Shown: piece after piece, positions 34,472 to 45,172 of the stretch
Layout: the number at the start of each line of letters is the position of its first letter
Position numbering within the stretch: position 1 is the stretch's first letter
Source of the DNA: Streptomyces sp. WMMC500
GTDB taxonomy: Bacteria; Actinomycetota; Actinomycetes; Streptomycetales; Streptomycetaceae
Length of the DNA: 64,000 bases
Direction of reading: 5' to 3'
Assembly (NCBI RefSeq): GCF_027497195.1
Contig: NZ_CP114905.1
Coordinates: forward strand, 7,728,001-7,792,000
Position numbers and translations under genes: made by a program
The notes under the pieces: generated by a model
What the model was told of the DNA's origin: nothing
What the model saw: the letters and a program-made list of their open reading frames with translations, nothing else
Database searches by the model: none

Positions 34472-35080
34472 ATCAGCGCCGAGCCCCGCATCAACGACCG
34501 GATTCGCGTCCCCGAGGTGCGACTTGTCGGCCCCAGCGGCGAGCAGGTGGGCATCGTCCCGCTCGCCAAGGCTCTGGAGCTTGCCCAGGAGTACGACCTC
34601 GACCTGGTCGAGGTGGCGGCGAACGCCCGTCCTCCGGTGTGCAAGCTGATGGACTACGGGAAGTTCAAGTACGAGTCGGCCATGAAGGCCCGTGAGGCGC
34701 GCAAGAACCAGGCGCACACGGTCATCAAGGAGATGAAGCTCCGGCCGAAGATCGACCCGCACGACTACGACACCAAGAAGGGTCACGTCGAGCGGTTCCT
34801 CAAGCAGGGTGACAAGGTCAAGATCACGATCATGTTCCGCGGTCGTGAGCAGTCCCGTCCCGAGCTGGGCCGGCGGCTGCTGCAGCGGCTTGCGGAGGAC
34901 GTGCAGGAGCTGGGCTTCGTGGAGTCCAACCCCAAGCAGGACGGCCGCAACATGATCATGGTCCTCGGTCCGCACAAGAAGAAGACCGAGGCGATGGCCG
35001 AAGCCCGCGAGGCCCAGGCCGCCCGCAAGGCGGAGCGCAGGGGCGACGAAGCCGCTCCCGCGGAGCGCGCCGAGGCCTGA
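34472..35080 (+). CDS. infC: Translation initiation factor IF-3, apparently starting at ATC
   Basis: 202 residues. IF-3 core: [26 protein letters not shown] at the N-terminus, [11 protein letters not shown] linker, then [22 protein letters not shown]; the C-terminal tail is charged. IF-3 keeps 30S subunits free and checks start codons. A perfect AGGAGG at 34462-34467 lies four bases before ATC at 34472, and no ATG, GTG or TTG lies in frame between the leader hairpin and this point; the next in-frame GTG would remove the conserved N-terminus. IF-3 is known to discriminate against non-standard starts, and infC of other bacteria uses one for autoregulation. Confidence 0.92.
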   Translation: MSAEPRINDRIRVPEVRLVGPSGEQVGIVPLAKALELAQEYDLDLVEVAANARPPVCKLMDYGKFKYESAMKAREARKNQAHTVIKEMKLRPKIDPHDYDTKKGHVERFLKQGDKVKITIMFRGREQSRPELGRRLLQRLAEDVQELGFVESNPKQDGRNMIMVLGPHKKKTEAMAEAREAQAARKAERRGDEAAPAERAEA

Positions 35081-35192
35081 TCGCGGACCCGGCCCCGGGT
35101 CCGGAGACGTAGTACGAAGACAGTCTGACGCTTTCGCATGCCCTTTTACCCCGGGCGGCGGGAGGCGCCGAAGACGAGGAGTGAACGGCGAG

Positions 35193-35387
35193 ATGCCGAA
35201 GAACAAGACCCACAGTGGTTCCAAGAAGCGCTTCCGCGTGACCGGCTCCGGCAAGGTGCTGCGTCAGCGTGCCAACCGGCGCCACTACCTGGAGCACAAG
35301 CCGTCGACTCTGACCCGGCGCCTCGCCGGCACGGTCGAACTGTCCAAGGCCGACGCCAAGAAGGTCAAGAAGCTTCTCGGCAGGTGA
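35193..35387 (+). CDS. rpmI: 50S ribosomal protein L35
   Basis: 64 residues, normal length. [21 protein letters not shown] and the basic KKVKKLLGR tail are family hallmarks. L35 sits in the 50S subunit. The ATG at MPKNK was chosen because the family always begins there; GAGGAG lies 11 bases upstream. It is the middle gene of infC-rpmI-rplT. Confidence 0.97.
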   Translation: MPKNKTHSGSKKRFRVTGSGKVLRQRANRRHYLEHKPSTLTRRLAGTVELSKADAKKVKKLLGR

Positions 35388-35488
35388 GCCGCCGCCCTGC
35401 ACCGGCAGGGCGCAGGACGACCAAGAGACCGGGACCCAGCCGTTCCGGGTCGCGCAGCCGACGCGACCCAGCCCCAAGGAGTGAACAA

Positions 35489-35875
35489 GTGGCACGCGTC
35501 AAGCGGGCAGTCAACGCCCAGAAGAAGCGCCGGGCGATCCTCGAGCAGGCCAGCGGTTACCGCGGCCAGCGCTCCCGCCTCTACCGCAAGGCGAAGGAGC
35601 AGGTCACCCACTCCCTCGTCTACAACTACAACGACCGCAAGAAGCGCAAGGGCGACTTCCGGCAGCTCTGGATCCAGCGGATCAACGCCGCTGCCCGCGC
35701 CAACGGCATCACCTACAACCGCTTCATCCAGGGCCTGAAGGCCGCGGGCGTCGAGGTGGACCGCAAGATGCTGGCCGAGCTGGCCGTGAACGACGCCGGC
35801 GCCTTCACCGCGCTCGTCGAGGTGGCGCAGAAGGCGCTGCCCAGCGACGTCAACGCGCCGAAGTCCGCCGCCTGA
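35489..35875 (+). CDS. rplT: 50S ribosomal protein L20
   Basis: 128 residues, normal length. [18 protein letters not shown], the [20 protein letters not shown] region and [22 protein letters not shown] identify L20, which binds 23S rRNA early in 50S assembly and, in other bacteria, represses its own operon by binding the infC or rpmI leader. The GTG has AAGGAG seven bases upstream. A strong hairpin ends the operon 27 bases after the stop. Confidence 0.97.
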   Translation: MARVKRAVNAQKKRRAILEQASGYRGQRSRLYRKAKEQVTHSLVYNYNDRKKRKGDFRQLWIQRINAAARANGITYNRFIQGLKAAGVEVDRKMLAELAVNDAGAFTALVEVAQKALPSDVNAPKSAA

Positions 35876-35901
35876 GCCACCGCGCTCGCGCGTGACGTAT
35901 C

Positions 35902-35936
35902 CAGAACCCGCAGGCCCCGCCGGCCTGCGGGTTCTG
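35902..35936 (+). terminator. Terminator of the infC-rpmI-rplT operon
   Basis: CAGAACCCGCAGGCC (35902-35916) and its exact complement (35922-35936) form a 15-bp stem around a 5-base loop. Confidence 0.85.
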
Positions 35937-36026
35937 CCGTCCGGTACGGGTCGCAGGACGATCCCTGCACGAACCGCCGAACGCACCGCTGTACGCACCC
36001 GCTGGACGAAAGGTCCCCCGCCGCCC

Positions 36027-36896
36027 ATGGGCACCCCCGAGCCGATCTCGCCGCGCTCCGCCCGCGTCACCGCCGCCCGCAAGCTGCTCCGGCGGAGCGG
36101 GCGGGCCAAGGAGCGCAGATTCCTCGCCGAGGGGCCGCAGGCCGTACGGGAGGCGGTGGCGTACGGGACCGGCGCGGCCGGCGGCGGGGAGCCGGTGCTG
36201 GCCGAACTGTTCGTCACGGCCGAGGCCGCCGCGCGGCACGCGGAGCTCGTCGAGTCCGCCCGCGGCGCGGGGGTGCGCGTGCACGCCGCCGCGGAGGAGG
36301 TCGTCGCCGGGCTCTCGCAGACCGTGACGCCGCAGGGCCTGGTCGGCGTCTGCCGGTTCCTCGACGTGCCCCTCGCCGGCGTCGTCGCCGCCCGCCCCCG
36401 CCTCGTCGCCGTCCTCGCGCACGTCCGCGACCCCGGCAACGCCGGCACCGTGCTGCGCTGCGCCGACGCCGCCGGCGCCGACGCCGTGGTGCTGACCGAC
36501 GCCTCCGTGGACCCGTACAACCCCAAGGCCGTACGGGCCTCCGCCGGCAGCCTCTTCCACCTGCCCGTCGTCACCGGCGTGCCCGCCGCGCACGTCGCCG
36601 GCGAGCTGCGCGCCGCCGGGGTGCGGCTGCTGGCCGCGGACGGTGCGGGCGAGCGGGACCTCGACGACGAACTGGACGACGGCGGCCTCGCCGCCCCCAC
36701 CGGCTGGGTCTTCGGCAACGAGGCGTGGGGGCTGCCCGCCGAGACCAGGGCCCTCGCGGACGCCGTGGTGCGGGTGCCGATCCACGGCCGCGCCGAGAGC
36801 CTGAACCTCGCCACCGCCGCCGCCGTGTGCCTCTACGCCTCGGCCCGGGCGCACCGTCCGATCGGCGGGTGCCGTCCCGTCAGCTCCGCCCGGTAA
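36027..36896 (+). CDS. TrmH/SpoU-family RNA 2'-O-methyltransferase
   Basis: 289 residues. The N-terminal substrate domain has RRSGRAKERRFLAEGPQAVREA; the SPOUT knot motifs are HVRDPGNAGTVLRCADAAGAD (motif 1), WVFGNEAWGLP (motif 2) and ESLNLATAAAVCLY (motif 3). It should methylate a ribose in tRNA or rRNA; Streptomyces has several, and some relatives of this shape give resistance to RNA-directed antibiotics. The ATG at 36027 lacks a good ribosome site; a purine AAGG lies about 13 bases upstream. It follows rplT and precedes the histidine kinase. Confidence 0.9.
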   Translation: MGTPEPISPRSARVTAARKLLRRSGRAKERRFLAEGPQAVREAVAYGTGAAGGGEPVLAELFVTAEAAARHAELVESARGAGVRVHAAAEEVVAGLSQTVTPQGLVGVCRFLDVPLAGVVAARPRLVAVLAHVRDPGNAGTVLRCADAAGADAVVLTDASVDPYNPKAVRASAGSLFHLPVVTGVPAAHVAGELRAAGVRLLAADGAGERDLDDELDDGGLAAPTGWVFGNEAWGLPAETRALADAVVRVPIHGRAESLNLATAAAVCLYASARAHRPIGGCRPVSSAR

Positions 36897-36969
36897 GGTG
36901 ACCGCTCTAGGTCCGCGAGTCGACCGTACGGGCAGGCCAACGCCCGGTCTGTGGGAGGGGGTTCATGGG

Positions 36970-38055
36970 GTGGAGAGTGCAGATGACGGGCCCGGGGTCG
37001 AGGACCTCGGCTGTGCGCCCGACGATCTGCCGGACGGCCTCGTCGTGGCCGACGAGCGCGGCCTCGTGGTGCGCTTCAACGCCGCCGCGGCCCGGATCAC
37101 CGGCCTGGAGCCGGCCGCCGTCCTCGGCCGCCCGCTCGCCGAGGCGCTGCCCCTGGAGGACCTGAAGGGCCGCCGCTGGTGGCGGCTGACGGACCCGTAC
37201 GGCGGCCTGGCCATCCGCACCGGCCACCCGGAGCGCAACCTGCTGCTGCCCGGCAACCGCGAGGTGCTGGTCGCCGCCCGGTACGTACGCGACGGGCGCA
37301 CGGGCCCGGTGCGCAAGCTCGTCGTCACCCTGCGCGGCACGGAGGCTAGGCGGCGCAGCGAGCGCAGCCACGCGGAGCTGATCGCCACCGTCGCGCACGA
37401 GCTGCGCTCGCCGCTGACCTCCGTGAAGGGCTTCACCGCCACGCTGCTGGCGAAGTGGGAACGCTTCACCGACGACCAGAAGCGGCTCATGCTGGAGACG
37501 GTGCACGCCGACGCCAACCGCGTCACCCGGCTCATCGCCGAGCTGCTGGACATCTCCCGCATCGACTCCGGCCGGCTGGAGGTGCGCAAGCAGCGCGTCG
37601 ACGTGGTCGCCGCGGTGCACCGGCACGTGGAGGCGCAGACCACCGCGGGCCAGGACCCGGCGCGCTTCCGTACGCTGGTGCCGCGGGAACTGCCCGACCT
37701 GTGGGCCGACCCGGACAAGGTCGACCAGGTGCTGGGCAACCTGCTGGAAAATGCCGTGCGGCACGGCGCGGGCCTTGTCACCATCGAGGTGGCACCCGCC
37801 ACCCTCAACCACGGCAGGGAAGGCACCCAGGTCACCGTGAGCGACGAAGGCCCCGGCATCCCGGAGGAGTCGATGAGCCGCGTCTTCACCCGCTTCTGGC
37901 GGGGCAGCAAGCGCGGCGGCACCGGCCTGGGGCTGTACATCGTCAAGGGCATCGTGGAGGCCCACGGCGGGATCATCACGGTCGGCCGCGCCCCCGGCGG
38001 CGGCGCCCGCTTTCGATTTACGTTGCCCGTCGGCGCCCCGGCCCACCTCGCCTGA
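36970..38055 (+). CDS. Soluble PAS-domain sensor histidine kinase, orphan
   Basis: 361 residues. A PAS domain (about 15-115, DGLVVADERGLVVRFNAAAARITGL) is followed by the HisKA helix with the phospho-acceptor His in ATVAHELRSPLTSVKG and an ATP-binding domain with N box LLENAVRHG, G1 SDEGPGIPEE and G2 GGTGLGLYIVKGI. No membrane helix is present, so it senses an internal signal. No response regulator is adjacent, which makes it an orphan. The GTG follows GGGAGGGGG. It sits between the TrmH gene and pheS on the same strand. Confidence 0.92.
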   Translation: MESADDGPGVEDLGCAPDDLPDGLVVADERGLVVRFNAAAARITGLEPAAVLGRPLAEALPLEDLKGRRWWRLTDPYGGLAIRTGHPERNLLLPGNREVLVAARYVRDGRTGPVRKLVVTLRGTEARRRSERSHAELIATVAHELRSPLTSVKGFTATLLAKWERFTDDQKRLMLETVHADANRVTRLIAELLDISRIDSGRLEVRKQRVDVVAAVHRHVEAQTTAGQDPARFRTLVPRELPDLWADPDKVDQVLGNLLENAVRHGAGLVTIEVAPATLNHGREGTQVTVSDEGPGIPEESMSRVFTRFWRGSKRGGTGLGLYIVKGIVEAHGGIITVGRAPGGGARFRFTLPVGAPAHLA

Positions 38056-38103
38056 GCGGGGCCGGCCCGCCCACGGGCCACACCAGCGTCCACGCGCCCG
38101 TAG

Positions 38104-39341
<1,238 letters not shown>

Positions 39342-39342
<1 letters not shown>

Positions 39343-41870
39343 TGCGAGTCCCGCTTTCGTGGCTGCGGGAGTACGTCGACCTGCCGGCCGGCGAGACCGG
39401 TCGCGGCGTCCAGGACAGGCTGATCAGCGCCGGCCTGGAGGTCGAGACCGTCGAGCGGCTCGGCGCCGGCCTCAGGGGCCCGCTCGTCGTCGGCCGGGTG
39501 CTGGCGATCGAGGAGCTGACGGAGTTCAAGAAGCCGATCCGCTACTGCCAGGTCGACGTCGGTGAGGCCAACGGTACGGGCGAGCCGCAGAACATCATCT
39601 GCGGGGCGAGCAACTTCGCCGTCGGCGACAAGGTCGTCGTCATACTGCCCGGCGGCGAGCTGCCCGGCGGCTTCGAGATCGGCGCCCGCAAGACGTACGG
39701 CAAGGTCTCCGAGGGCATGATCTGCTCGGTGCGCGAGCTGGGCATCGGCGACGACCACGACGGCATCCTGGTGCTGCCGCCGGAGTACGAGCCGGGCACC
39801 GACGCCGTCGCGCTGCTGGAGCTGAACGACGAGGTCCTCGACATCGCCGTCAACCCCGACCGCGGCTACGCGCTGTCCCTGCGCGGCGTCGCCCGCGAGA
39901 CCGCCATCGCCTACGGCGTGCCGCTGCGCGACCCGGCGCTGCTCGACGTGCCCCCGCCGAACGACTACGGCTACGAGGTGAAGGTCGACGACCCGCGCGG
40001 GTGCGACCGGTTCACGGCCCGCGTCGTCACCGGCGTCGACCCCGAGGCCCGCTCGCCGATCTGGCTCCAGCGCCGGCTGCAGAAGGCCGGCATGCGCCCG
40101 GTCTCGCTCGCCGTCGACGTCACCAACTACGTGATGCTGGAGATCGGCCAGCCGCTGCACGCCTACGACCGCGCCCGGCTCGACGGCCCCCTCGGCGTCC
40201 GCCGCGCGGCCCCGGGCGAGAAGCTCACCACCCTCGACGGCGTCGAGCGCACCCTCCACCCGGAGGACCTGCTGATCACCGACGACCGCGGCCCCATCGG
40301 GCTGGCCGGGGTGATGGGCGGCGCCGACACCGAGATCGCCGAGGCCGAGGTACGCGACCACCTGCTCGGCGCCGTGGAGGGCACCACCGAGATCGTCATC
40401 GAGGCCGCGCACTTCGACCCCGTCTCCATCGCCCGCACCTCGCGCCGCCACCGCCTGACCACCGAGGCGTCGCGCCGCTTCGAGCGCGGCGTCGACCCGC
40501 AGGCGGGGCCCGCCGCGGCGCAGCGCACCGTGGACCTGCTGGTGCTGCTCGCGGGCGGCTCCGCCGAGGCGGGCGTGACCGTGGCCGCCGCGCCCGGCGG
40601 GCCGCGTACCGTGCGGATGACGGCCGACCACCCGGACCGGGTGGCGGGCGTGACGTACGGGCGCGAGGCCGTGGTGCGCCGGCTGCAGGAGGTCGGCTGC
40701 GACGTCTACGGCGCCGACGAGCTGACCGTCACCGTGCCGTCGTGGCGCCCCGACCTGGGCTCGCCGAACGACCTCGCCGAGGAGGTCATCCGGCTCGAAG
40801 GCTACGAGAACCTGCCGTCCACGCTGCCCCGGCCGCCCGCCGGCCGCGGCCTGACCGGCCGGCAGCGGCTGCACCGCAGGGCCGGCCGCGCGCTGGCCGG
40901 CGCCGGTTACGTCGAGGTGCTGAACTACCCGTTCGTCGGCGAGGCGGCCCTCGACGCCCTCGGCCTGGAGCCGGACGACGCCCGCCGCCGTACCGTCACC
41001 CTCGTCAACCCGATCAGCGACGAGGAGCCGGCGCTGCGCACCACGCTGCTGCCCGGCCTGCTCGCCGCGCTGCGCCGCAACCACGGCCGCGGCGCCGCGG
41101 ACCTGGCGCTCTTCGAGACGGGCCTGGTCTTCCGGCCCTCCGGGTACGAGACCGCGCCGGTCCGGCTGCCCGTCGACCGGCGGCCCACCGACGAGGAGGT
41201 CGCCCGGCTGAACGCCGCCCTGCCCAAGCAGCCGCGCCACGCCGCCGTCGTGCTCGCCGGCGCCCGCGAGCGGGCCGGCTGGTGGGGTCCCGGCCGCCCG
41301 GCGGACTGGGCGGACGCGGTGGAGGCGGCCCGCACCGTGGCCCGGGAGGCGGGTGTGGAGCTGGCGGCGGAGCCCGACCGGCACGCGCCGTGGCACCCCG
41401 GCCGGTGCGCCGCGCTGTCCGCCGTCGTGGACGGCGGCCGGCGGGTCGTCGGCCACGCCGGCGAGCTGCACCCGCGGGTGGTCAAGGCGCTGCAGTTGCC
41501 GGAACGCACCTGCGCGGCGGAGGTCTCGCTCGACCTGCTGGAGATCGCCGGCGGCGGGCCGCTGCAGGCGCCCCGGATCTCCACGTACCCGGTGGCGACG
41601 CAGGACGTGGCGCTCGTCGTGGCCGCGGACGTGCCGGCGGCGCAGGTCGCCGAGGCGCTGCGCGCGGGCGCGGGGGAGCTGCTGGAGTCGGTGCGGCTGT
41701 TCGACGTCTTCACCGGCGAGCAGGTGGGCGAGGGCCGCAAGTCGCTCGCCTACGCGCTGCGCTTCCGCGCCGCCGACCGCACGCTGACCGCCGAGGAGGC
41801 GGGCGCGGCCCGGGACGCGGCGGTGGCCCGGGCCACGGAGGAGGCGGGCGCGGTCCTCCGCGGCGCGTGA
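39342..41870 (+). CDS. pheT: Phenylalanyl-tRNA synthetase beta subunit
   Basis: 842 residues. In order: the EMAP-like tRNA-binding domain (about 40-150, [20 protein letters not shown]), the B3/B4 editing domain ([21 protein letters not shown] to HYDRARL region), B5, the catalytic-like core ([20 protein letters not shown]) and the C-terminal FDX-ACB anticodon domain ([22 protein letters not shown], in part). It completes the synthetase with PheS. Start and stop are unambiguous. A very strong hairpin stands at its end. Confidence 0.96.
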
Positions 41871-41876
41871 CCCCCA

Positions 41877-41915
41877 CCCGCGCCACGGGGCCGGCCACCG
41901 GCCCCGTGGCGCGGG
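41877..41915 (+). terminator. pheST terminator, 18-bp perfect stem
   Basis: Positions 41877-41894 and 41898-41915 are perfect complements around a 3-base loop (CCA). It can end transcription from both directions; the next gene converges. Confidence 0.85.
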
Positions 41916-41947
41916 CGACTCCGCGCCCGGGGCCCGCACGTCCCGCC

Positions 41948-41971
41948 GGCGGTCCCGCCGGCGGGACCGCC
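41948..41971 (-). terminator. 24-bp perfect palindrome at the end of the convergent gene
   Basis: GGCGGTCCCGCC followed directly by its complement, ending at the TAG stop of the 3-hydroxyacyl-CoA dehydrogenase gene. Without a loop it forms a 10-bp stem with a small turn. Together with the preceding hairpin it separates two convergent units. Confidence 0.55.
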
Positions 41972-42828
41972 TAGTAGGTGTAGAACCCGGCGCCCGACTT
42001 CCGGCCCAGCCGGCCCGCCTCCACCATCCGCGCGAGCAGCGGCGGGGTCGCGTACGACTGGTCCTTGTACTCGACGTACATCGAGTCGGCCACCGAGGCG
42101 ACGATGTCGAGGCCGATGAAGTCCGCCAGCTTCAGCGGTCCCATCGGGTGGGCGCAGCCCAGCTCCATGCCCTTGTCGATGTCCTCGCGCGTCGCGATGC
42201 CCGACTCGAACATCCGGACCGCGGCCAGGACGTACGGGATGAGCAGCGCGTTGACGACGAACCCGGAGCGGTCCTGGGCCCGGATGGCGTGCTTGCCCAG
42301 CACGTCGCGGGCCAGGGCCTCGGCCCGCTTGAGCGTCTCGTCGCTCGTCGTCAGCGCCGGGATCAGCTCGACCAGGTGCTGCACGGGCGCGGGGTTGAAG
42401 AAGTGCATCCCGATGACCTGCTCCGGCCGCGTGGTGGCGACGGCGAGCTTCACCAGCGGGATGGAGGAGGTGTTGGAGGCAAGGAGGGCGTCCTGGCGGG
42501 TGACGACCTGATCAAGGATCTGGAAGATTTCGGTCTTGACCTGCTCGTTCTCCACCACCGCCTCGATCACGAGGTCGCTGTCCGCCAGCTCTCCGAGATC
42601 GGTCGTGAAGCTCAGCGCGTCGAGTGCCGCGTCCCGTTCGGGCCCGCTGATCCTGCCGCGCTCCGCCGCCTTGGCGAGCGAGTTGGTGACGCGGGTACGG
42701 CCCAGTTCGAGGGCGTCGCCGGTGGTCTCGGCGACGACGACCTGAAGGCCGGAGCGGGCACACACCTCGGCGATGCCCGAGCCCATCTGGCCGGATCCGA
42801 CCACTCCGACGCGTTCGATGTCGGTCAA
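41971..42828 (-). CDS. 3-hydroxybutyryl-CoA dehydrogenase family protein
   Basis: 285 residues. NAD-binding GVVGSGQMGSGIAEVCA (about 6-22), the catalytic Ser/His region IVEAVVENE...SNTSSIPL and GMHFFNPAPVQHLVELI, and the C-terminal domain GMELGCAHPMGPLKLADFIGLD. It interconverts acetoacetyl-CoA and 3-hydroxybutyryl-CoA, in fatty-acid breakdown or in supply of ethylmalonyl and polyhydroxybutyrate precursors. TTG 42828 has GAGGAG upstream; a start 12 codons earlier would cover that site. Confidence 0.93.
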   Translation of the reverse strand: MTDIERVGVVGSGQMGSGIAEVCARSGLQVVVAETTGDALELGRTRVTNSLAKAAERGRISGPERDAALDALSFTTDLGELADSDLVIEAVVENEQVKTEIFQILDQVVTRQDALLASNTSSIPLVKLAVATTRPEQVIGMHFFNPAPVQHLVELIPALTTSDETLKRAEALARDVLGKHAIRAQDRSGFVVNALLIPYVLAAVRMFESGIATREDIDKGMELGCAHPMGPLKLADFIGLDIVASVADSMYVEYKDQSYATPPLLARMVEAGRLGRKSGAGFYTY

Positions 42829-43010
42829 TGTCTCTCCTCGTCCCTCGTCCTGCCGTGTGGGCAACCCTTTCGGACCCCGACGTTACCCGCGTAGGGCATG
42901 GCTCTTGTCCCCGGGTGACGCCGGAGGCGAGGATGTGCCGCAACTGACGAGTGGTTCAGACCACTTGGCTCAGTGGGATTCGTGTTCTCGGCGACACTCG
43001 GAGGATCCAG

Positions 43011-44288
43011 ATGGGGAGCAGCTCTCCCGAAAGACCGCGCCACCTCAGCCGGCGCCGCTTCGGCGCGGCGGCGGTGGGCGCCCTGTCCGCGGCGACCGTG
43101 GCGGGCGACGCGATCGCGGCCCCGGCCGGCGCGGCGGGGCGCGGGCACGGCCGCCCGGCCGGGCAGATGCGCGGCTCGTGGGTGGCGACGGTGGCGAACA
43201 TCGACTGGCCGGTCCAGCAGGGCCTGAGCGCGGCCGAGCAGCAGCGCCAGTTGCTGGCCCGGCTCGACGAGGCGGCGGACCGCCGGTTGAACACCGTCGT
43301 CTTCCAGGCCCGGCCGACGGCGGACGCGATGTGGCCGTCGCCGTACGAGCCGTGGTCGGAGTGGCTCTCCGGGACCCAGGGCGCCGACCCGGGCTGGGAC
43401 CCGCTCGGCTTCGCCGTGCGCGAGGCCCACCGGCGCGGGCTGGAGCTGCACGCCTGGTTCAACCCCTACCGGGTGCGCAACGACGCGCTCGCCGAGAAAC
43501 TGGTGCCCGACCACCCGGCCAACACGCACCCGGACTGGGTCGTCCCGTACGGCGGCAAGATCTACTACGACCCGGGGGTGCCGGAGGTCCGCCACTTCGT
43601 CCAGCGGTGCATCCTCGACGCCGTACGCCGCTACGACATCGACGCCGTGCACTTCGACGACTACTTCTACCCGTACCCGGTCGCCGGCCAGGAGTTCGCC
43701 GACGATGAGACGTACCGGAAGTACGGCGGCGCGTTCGCGGACAAGGCCGACTGGCGGCGCAACAACGTCGACCTGCTGGTCGCGGAGCTGGGCCGGGCCA
43801 TCAAGCGGACGAGGCGGAACGTGCAGTTCGGCGTCAGCCCCTTCGCGGTCTGGCGGAACGCGGCCACCGACCCCGAGGGCTCCGACACCCAGGCGGGCAC
43901 GCAGACCTACGACAACCTCTACGCCGACACCCGCAAGTGGGTCCGCGAGCGCTGGATCGACTACATCGTCCCGCAGGTGTACTGGAACATCGGCTTCGCG
44001 GTCGCCGACTACGCCAAGATCGTGCCGTGGTGGAACGACGTGGTCGCCGGCACCGGCGTCAACCTCTACATCGGCGAGGCGCTGTACAAGGTCGGCGCCG
44101 CCGGCCAGCCCGCGGCGTGGTTCGACCCGGCGGAACTCTCCCGGCACCTGACGTTCTGCCAGGACTACCCGGAGGTCCAGGGCAACATGTACTTCTCCGC
44201 GAAGCTGCTGCCCCAGGACCCGCTGGGCGCGGTCAGCAGGCTCGTCGCGGACCACTACCCCACCCCGGTCCGCCCTCCGCGCTGCTGA
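43011..44288 (+). CDS. Tat-exported GHL10-type glycoside-hydrolase-like protein
   Basis: 425 residues. A twin-arginine signal (SRRRFGAAAVGALSAA, about 13-28, cleaved near AIAAPAGA) means export in folded form through the TatA/TatC system encoded in this same window. The mature part is the GHL10 (DUF187) TIM barrel: RGSWVATVANIDWP, NTVVFQARPTADAMWPS, AWFNPYRVR, AVHFDDYFYPYP and VPQVYWNIGFAVADYAKIVPWW. Members are thought to act on cell-wall or other polysaccharides. GGAGG lies seven bases before the ATG. Confidence 0.9.
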   Translation: MGSSSPERPRHLSRRRFGAAAVGALSAATVAGDAIAAPAGAAGRGHGRPAGQMRGSWVATVANIDWPVQQGLSAAEQQRQLLARLDEAADRRLNTVVFQARPTADAMWPSPYEPWSEWLSGTQGADPGWDPLGFAVREAHRRGLELHAWFNPYRVRNDALAEKLVPDHPANTHPDWVVPYGGKIYYDPGVPEVRHFVQRCILDAVRRYDIDAVHFDDYFYPYPVAGQEFADDETYRKYGGAFADKADWRRNNVDLLVAELGRAIKRTRRNVQFGVSPFAVWRNAATDPEGSDTQAGTQTYDNLYADTRKWVRERWIDYIVPQVYWNIGFAVADYAKIVPWWNDVVAGTGVNLYIGEALYKVGAAGQPAAWFDPAELSRHLTFCQDYPEVQGNMYFSAKLLPQDPLGAVSRLVADHYPTPVRPPRC

Positions 44289-44347
44289 CGGCGCGCCCGC
44301 CCGGTCCTCGGCGCCCCCGGCCGTACCCCCACCCGCGGCCGGAGGCG

Positions 44348-44551
44348 TCAGCCCTGCCCCGGCTCCTGGTCCCGATGCCGGACCACGGAGTCCGGGCCGG
44401 GGGACATCACCGTCTCGTGGCCGTCGTCGTACCGCACCCGGTAGGGCGGCGTGCCGGCCGGGCCCATGACTTCGACGATCTCCGCCGTCCGGTCCTCCTG
44501 ACCGACGACGCGGCCGTGCACACACAGCTTGTCGCCCACTTCAGCCTGCAT
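44348..44551 (-). CDS. DUF1918 domain protein
   Basis: 67 residues. MQAEVGDKLCVHGRVVGQEDRTAEIVEV followed by PYRVRYDDGHETVMSPGPDSVV matches DUF1918, a small SH3-like barrel very common in actinobacteria; function unknown. It converges with the GHL10 gene, 59 bases between the stops. Confidence 0.85.
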   Translation of the reverse strand: MQAEVGDKLCVHGRVVGQEDRTAEIVEVMGPAGTPPYRVRYDDGHETVMSPGPDSVVRHRDQEPGQG

Positions 44552-44683
44552 GGAGTCGACCTCCCTGTCCGGCTCGTCACGGAATAGTTGGGTCCGTGAC
44601 GGCCATTCTAGGATCCGGTTCCGCCCTTGGCGCCCGGAGAATTTCCGGTGTACGGGCCACCTACCGCGTGTCAGGCTCTGCCC

Positions 44684-45151
44684 ATGGCTCACGTACCCGT
44701 CCCGTACGAGGTCTCCACCGACCCCGCCCGGCTCGACCGCGCCCTCGTCCACCGCTGGCTGTCCACCGACGCCTACTGGGCGCTCGGCCGCAGCCGCGAG
44801 CAGCAGGACACCGCGATCGACCACTCCCTGAACTTCGGCGTCTACGCCCCCGAGGGTACTCCCGAAGGCGCCCCCGGCGGCGCGCCGGGCGGCGGGCGAG
44901 TGCAGGTCGCGTACGCCCGCGTCGTCACCGACCGCGCCACCTTCGCCTGGCTCTGCGACGTCTACGTGGCCCGCGCCGCCCGCGGCGCCGGTGTCGGCAC
45001 CGGCCTGGTCGCCACCGTCCTCGACCACCTCGCGCCGTACCGGCTGCGCCGCGTCCTGCTGGCGACCGGCGACGCCCACGGCGTCTACGCGAAGCACGGC
45101 TTCGCGCCGCTGGCGGATCCGACCCAGTGGATGGCTCTGGGCAGAGCCTGA
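44684..45151 (+). CDS. GNAT-family N-acetyltransferase
   Basis: 155 residues. The acetyl-CoA site is VYVARAARGAGVGTGLVATVLDH (about 100-122); the N-terminal VSTDPARLDRALVHRWLSTDAYW and C-terminal VLLATGDAHGVYAKHGFAPLADPTQWM are typical of a subgroup annotated in Streptomyces as acetyltransferases of unknown substrate. A Gly/Ala/Pro-rich insert lies near 57-70. CAGGCT is six bases before the ATG, so a leaderless start is possible. Confidence 0.85.
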   Translation: MAHVPVPYEVSTDPARLDRALVHRWLSTDAYWALGRSREQQDTAIDHSLNFGVYAPEGTPEGAPGGAPGGGRVQVAYARVVTDRATFAWLCDVYVARAARGAGVGTGLVATVLDHLAPYRLRRVLLATGDAHGVYAKHGFAPLADPTQWMALGRA

Positions 45152-45172
45152 CCGCACTCTTACCATCACCGC

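Noticed and set aside
44671..45151. 14-bp inverted repeat (TCAGGCTCTGCCCA and its complement) at the two ends of the acetyltransferase gene
   Set aside because: Each copy is explained by the -10/start region and by coding sequence; no sign of mobility such as flanking target repeats.
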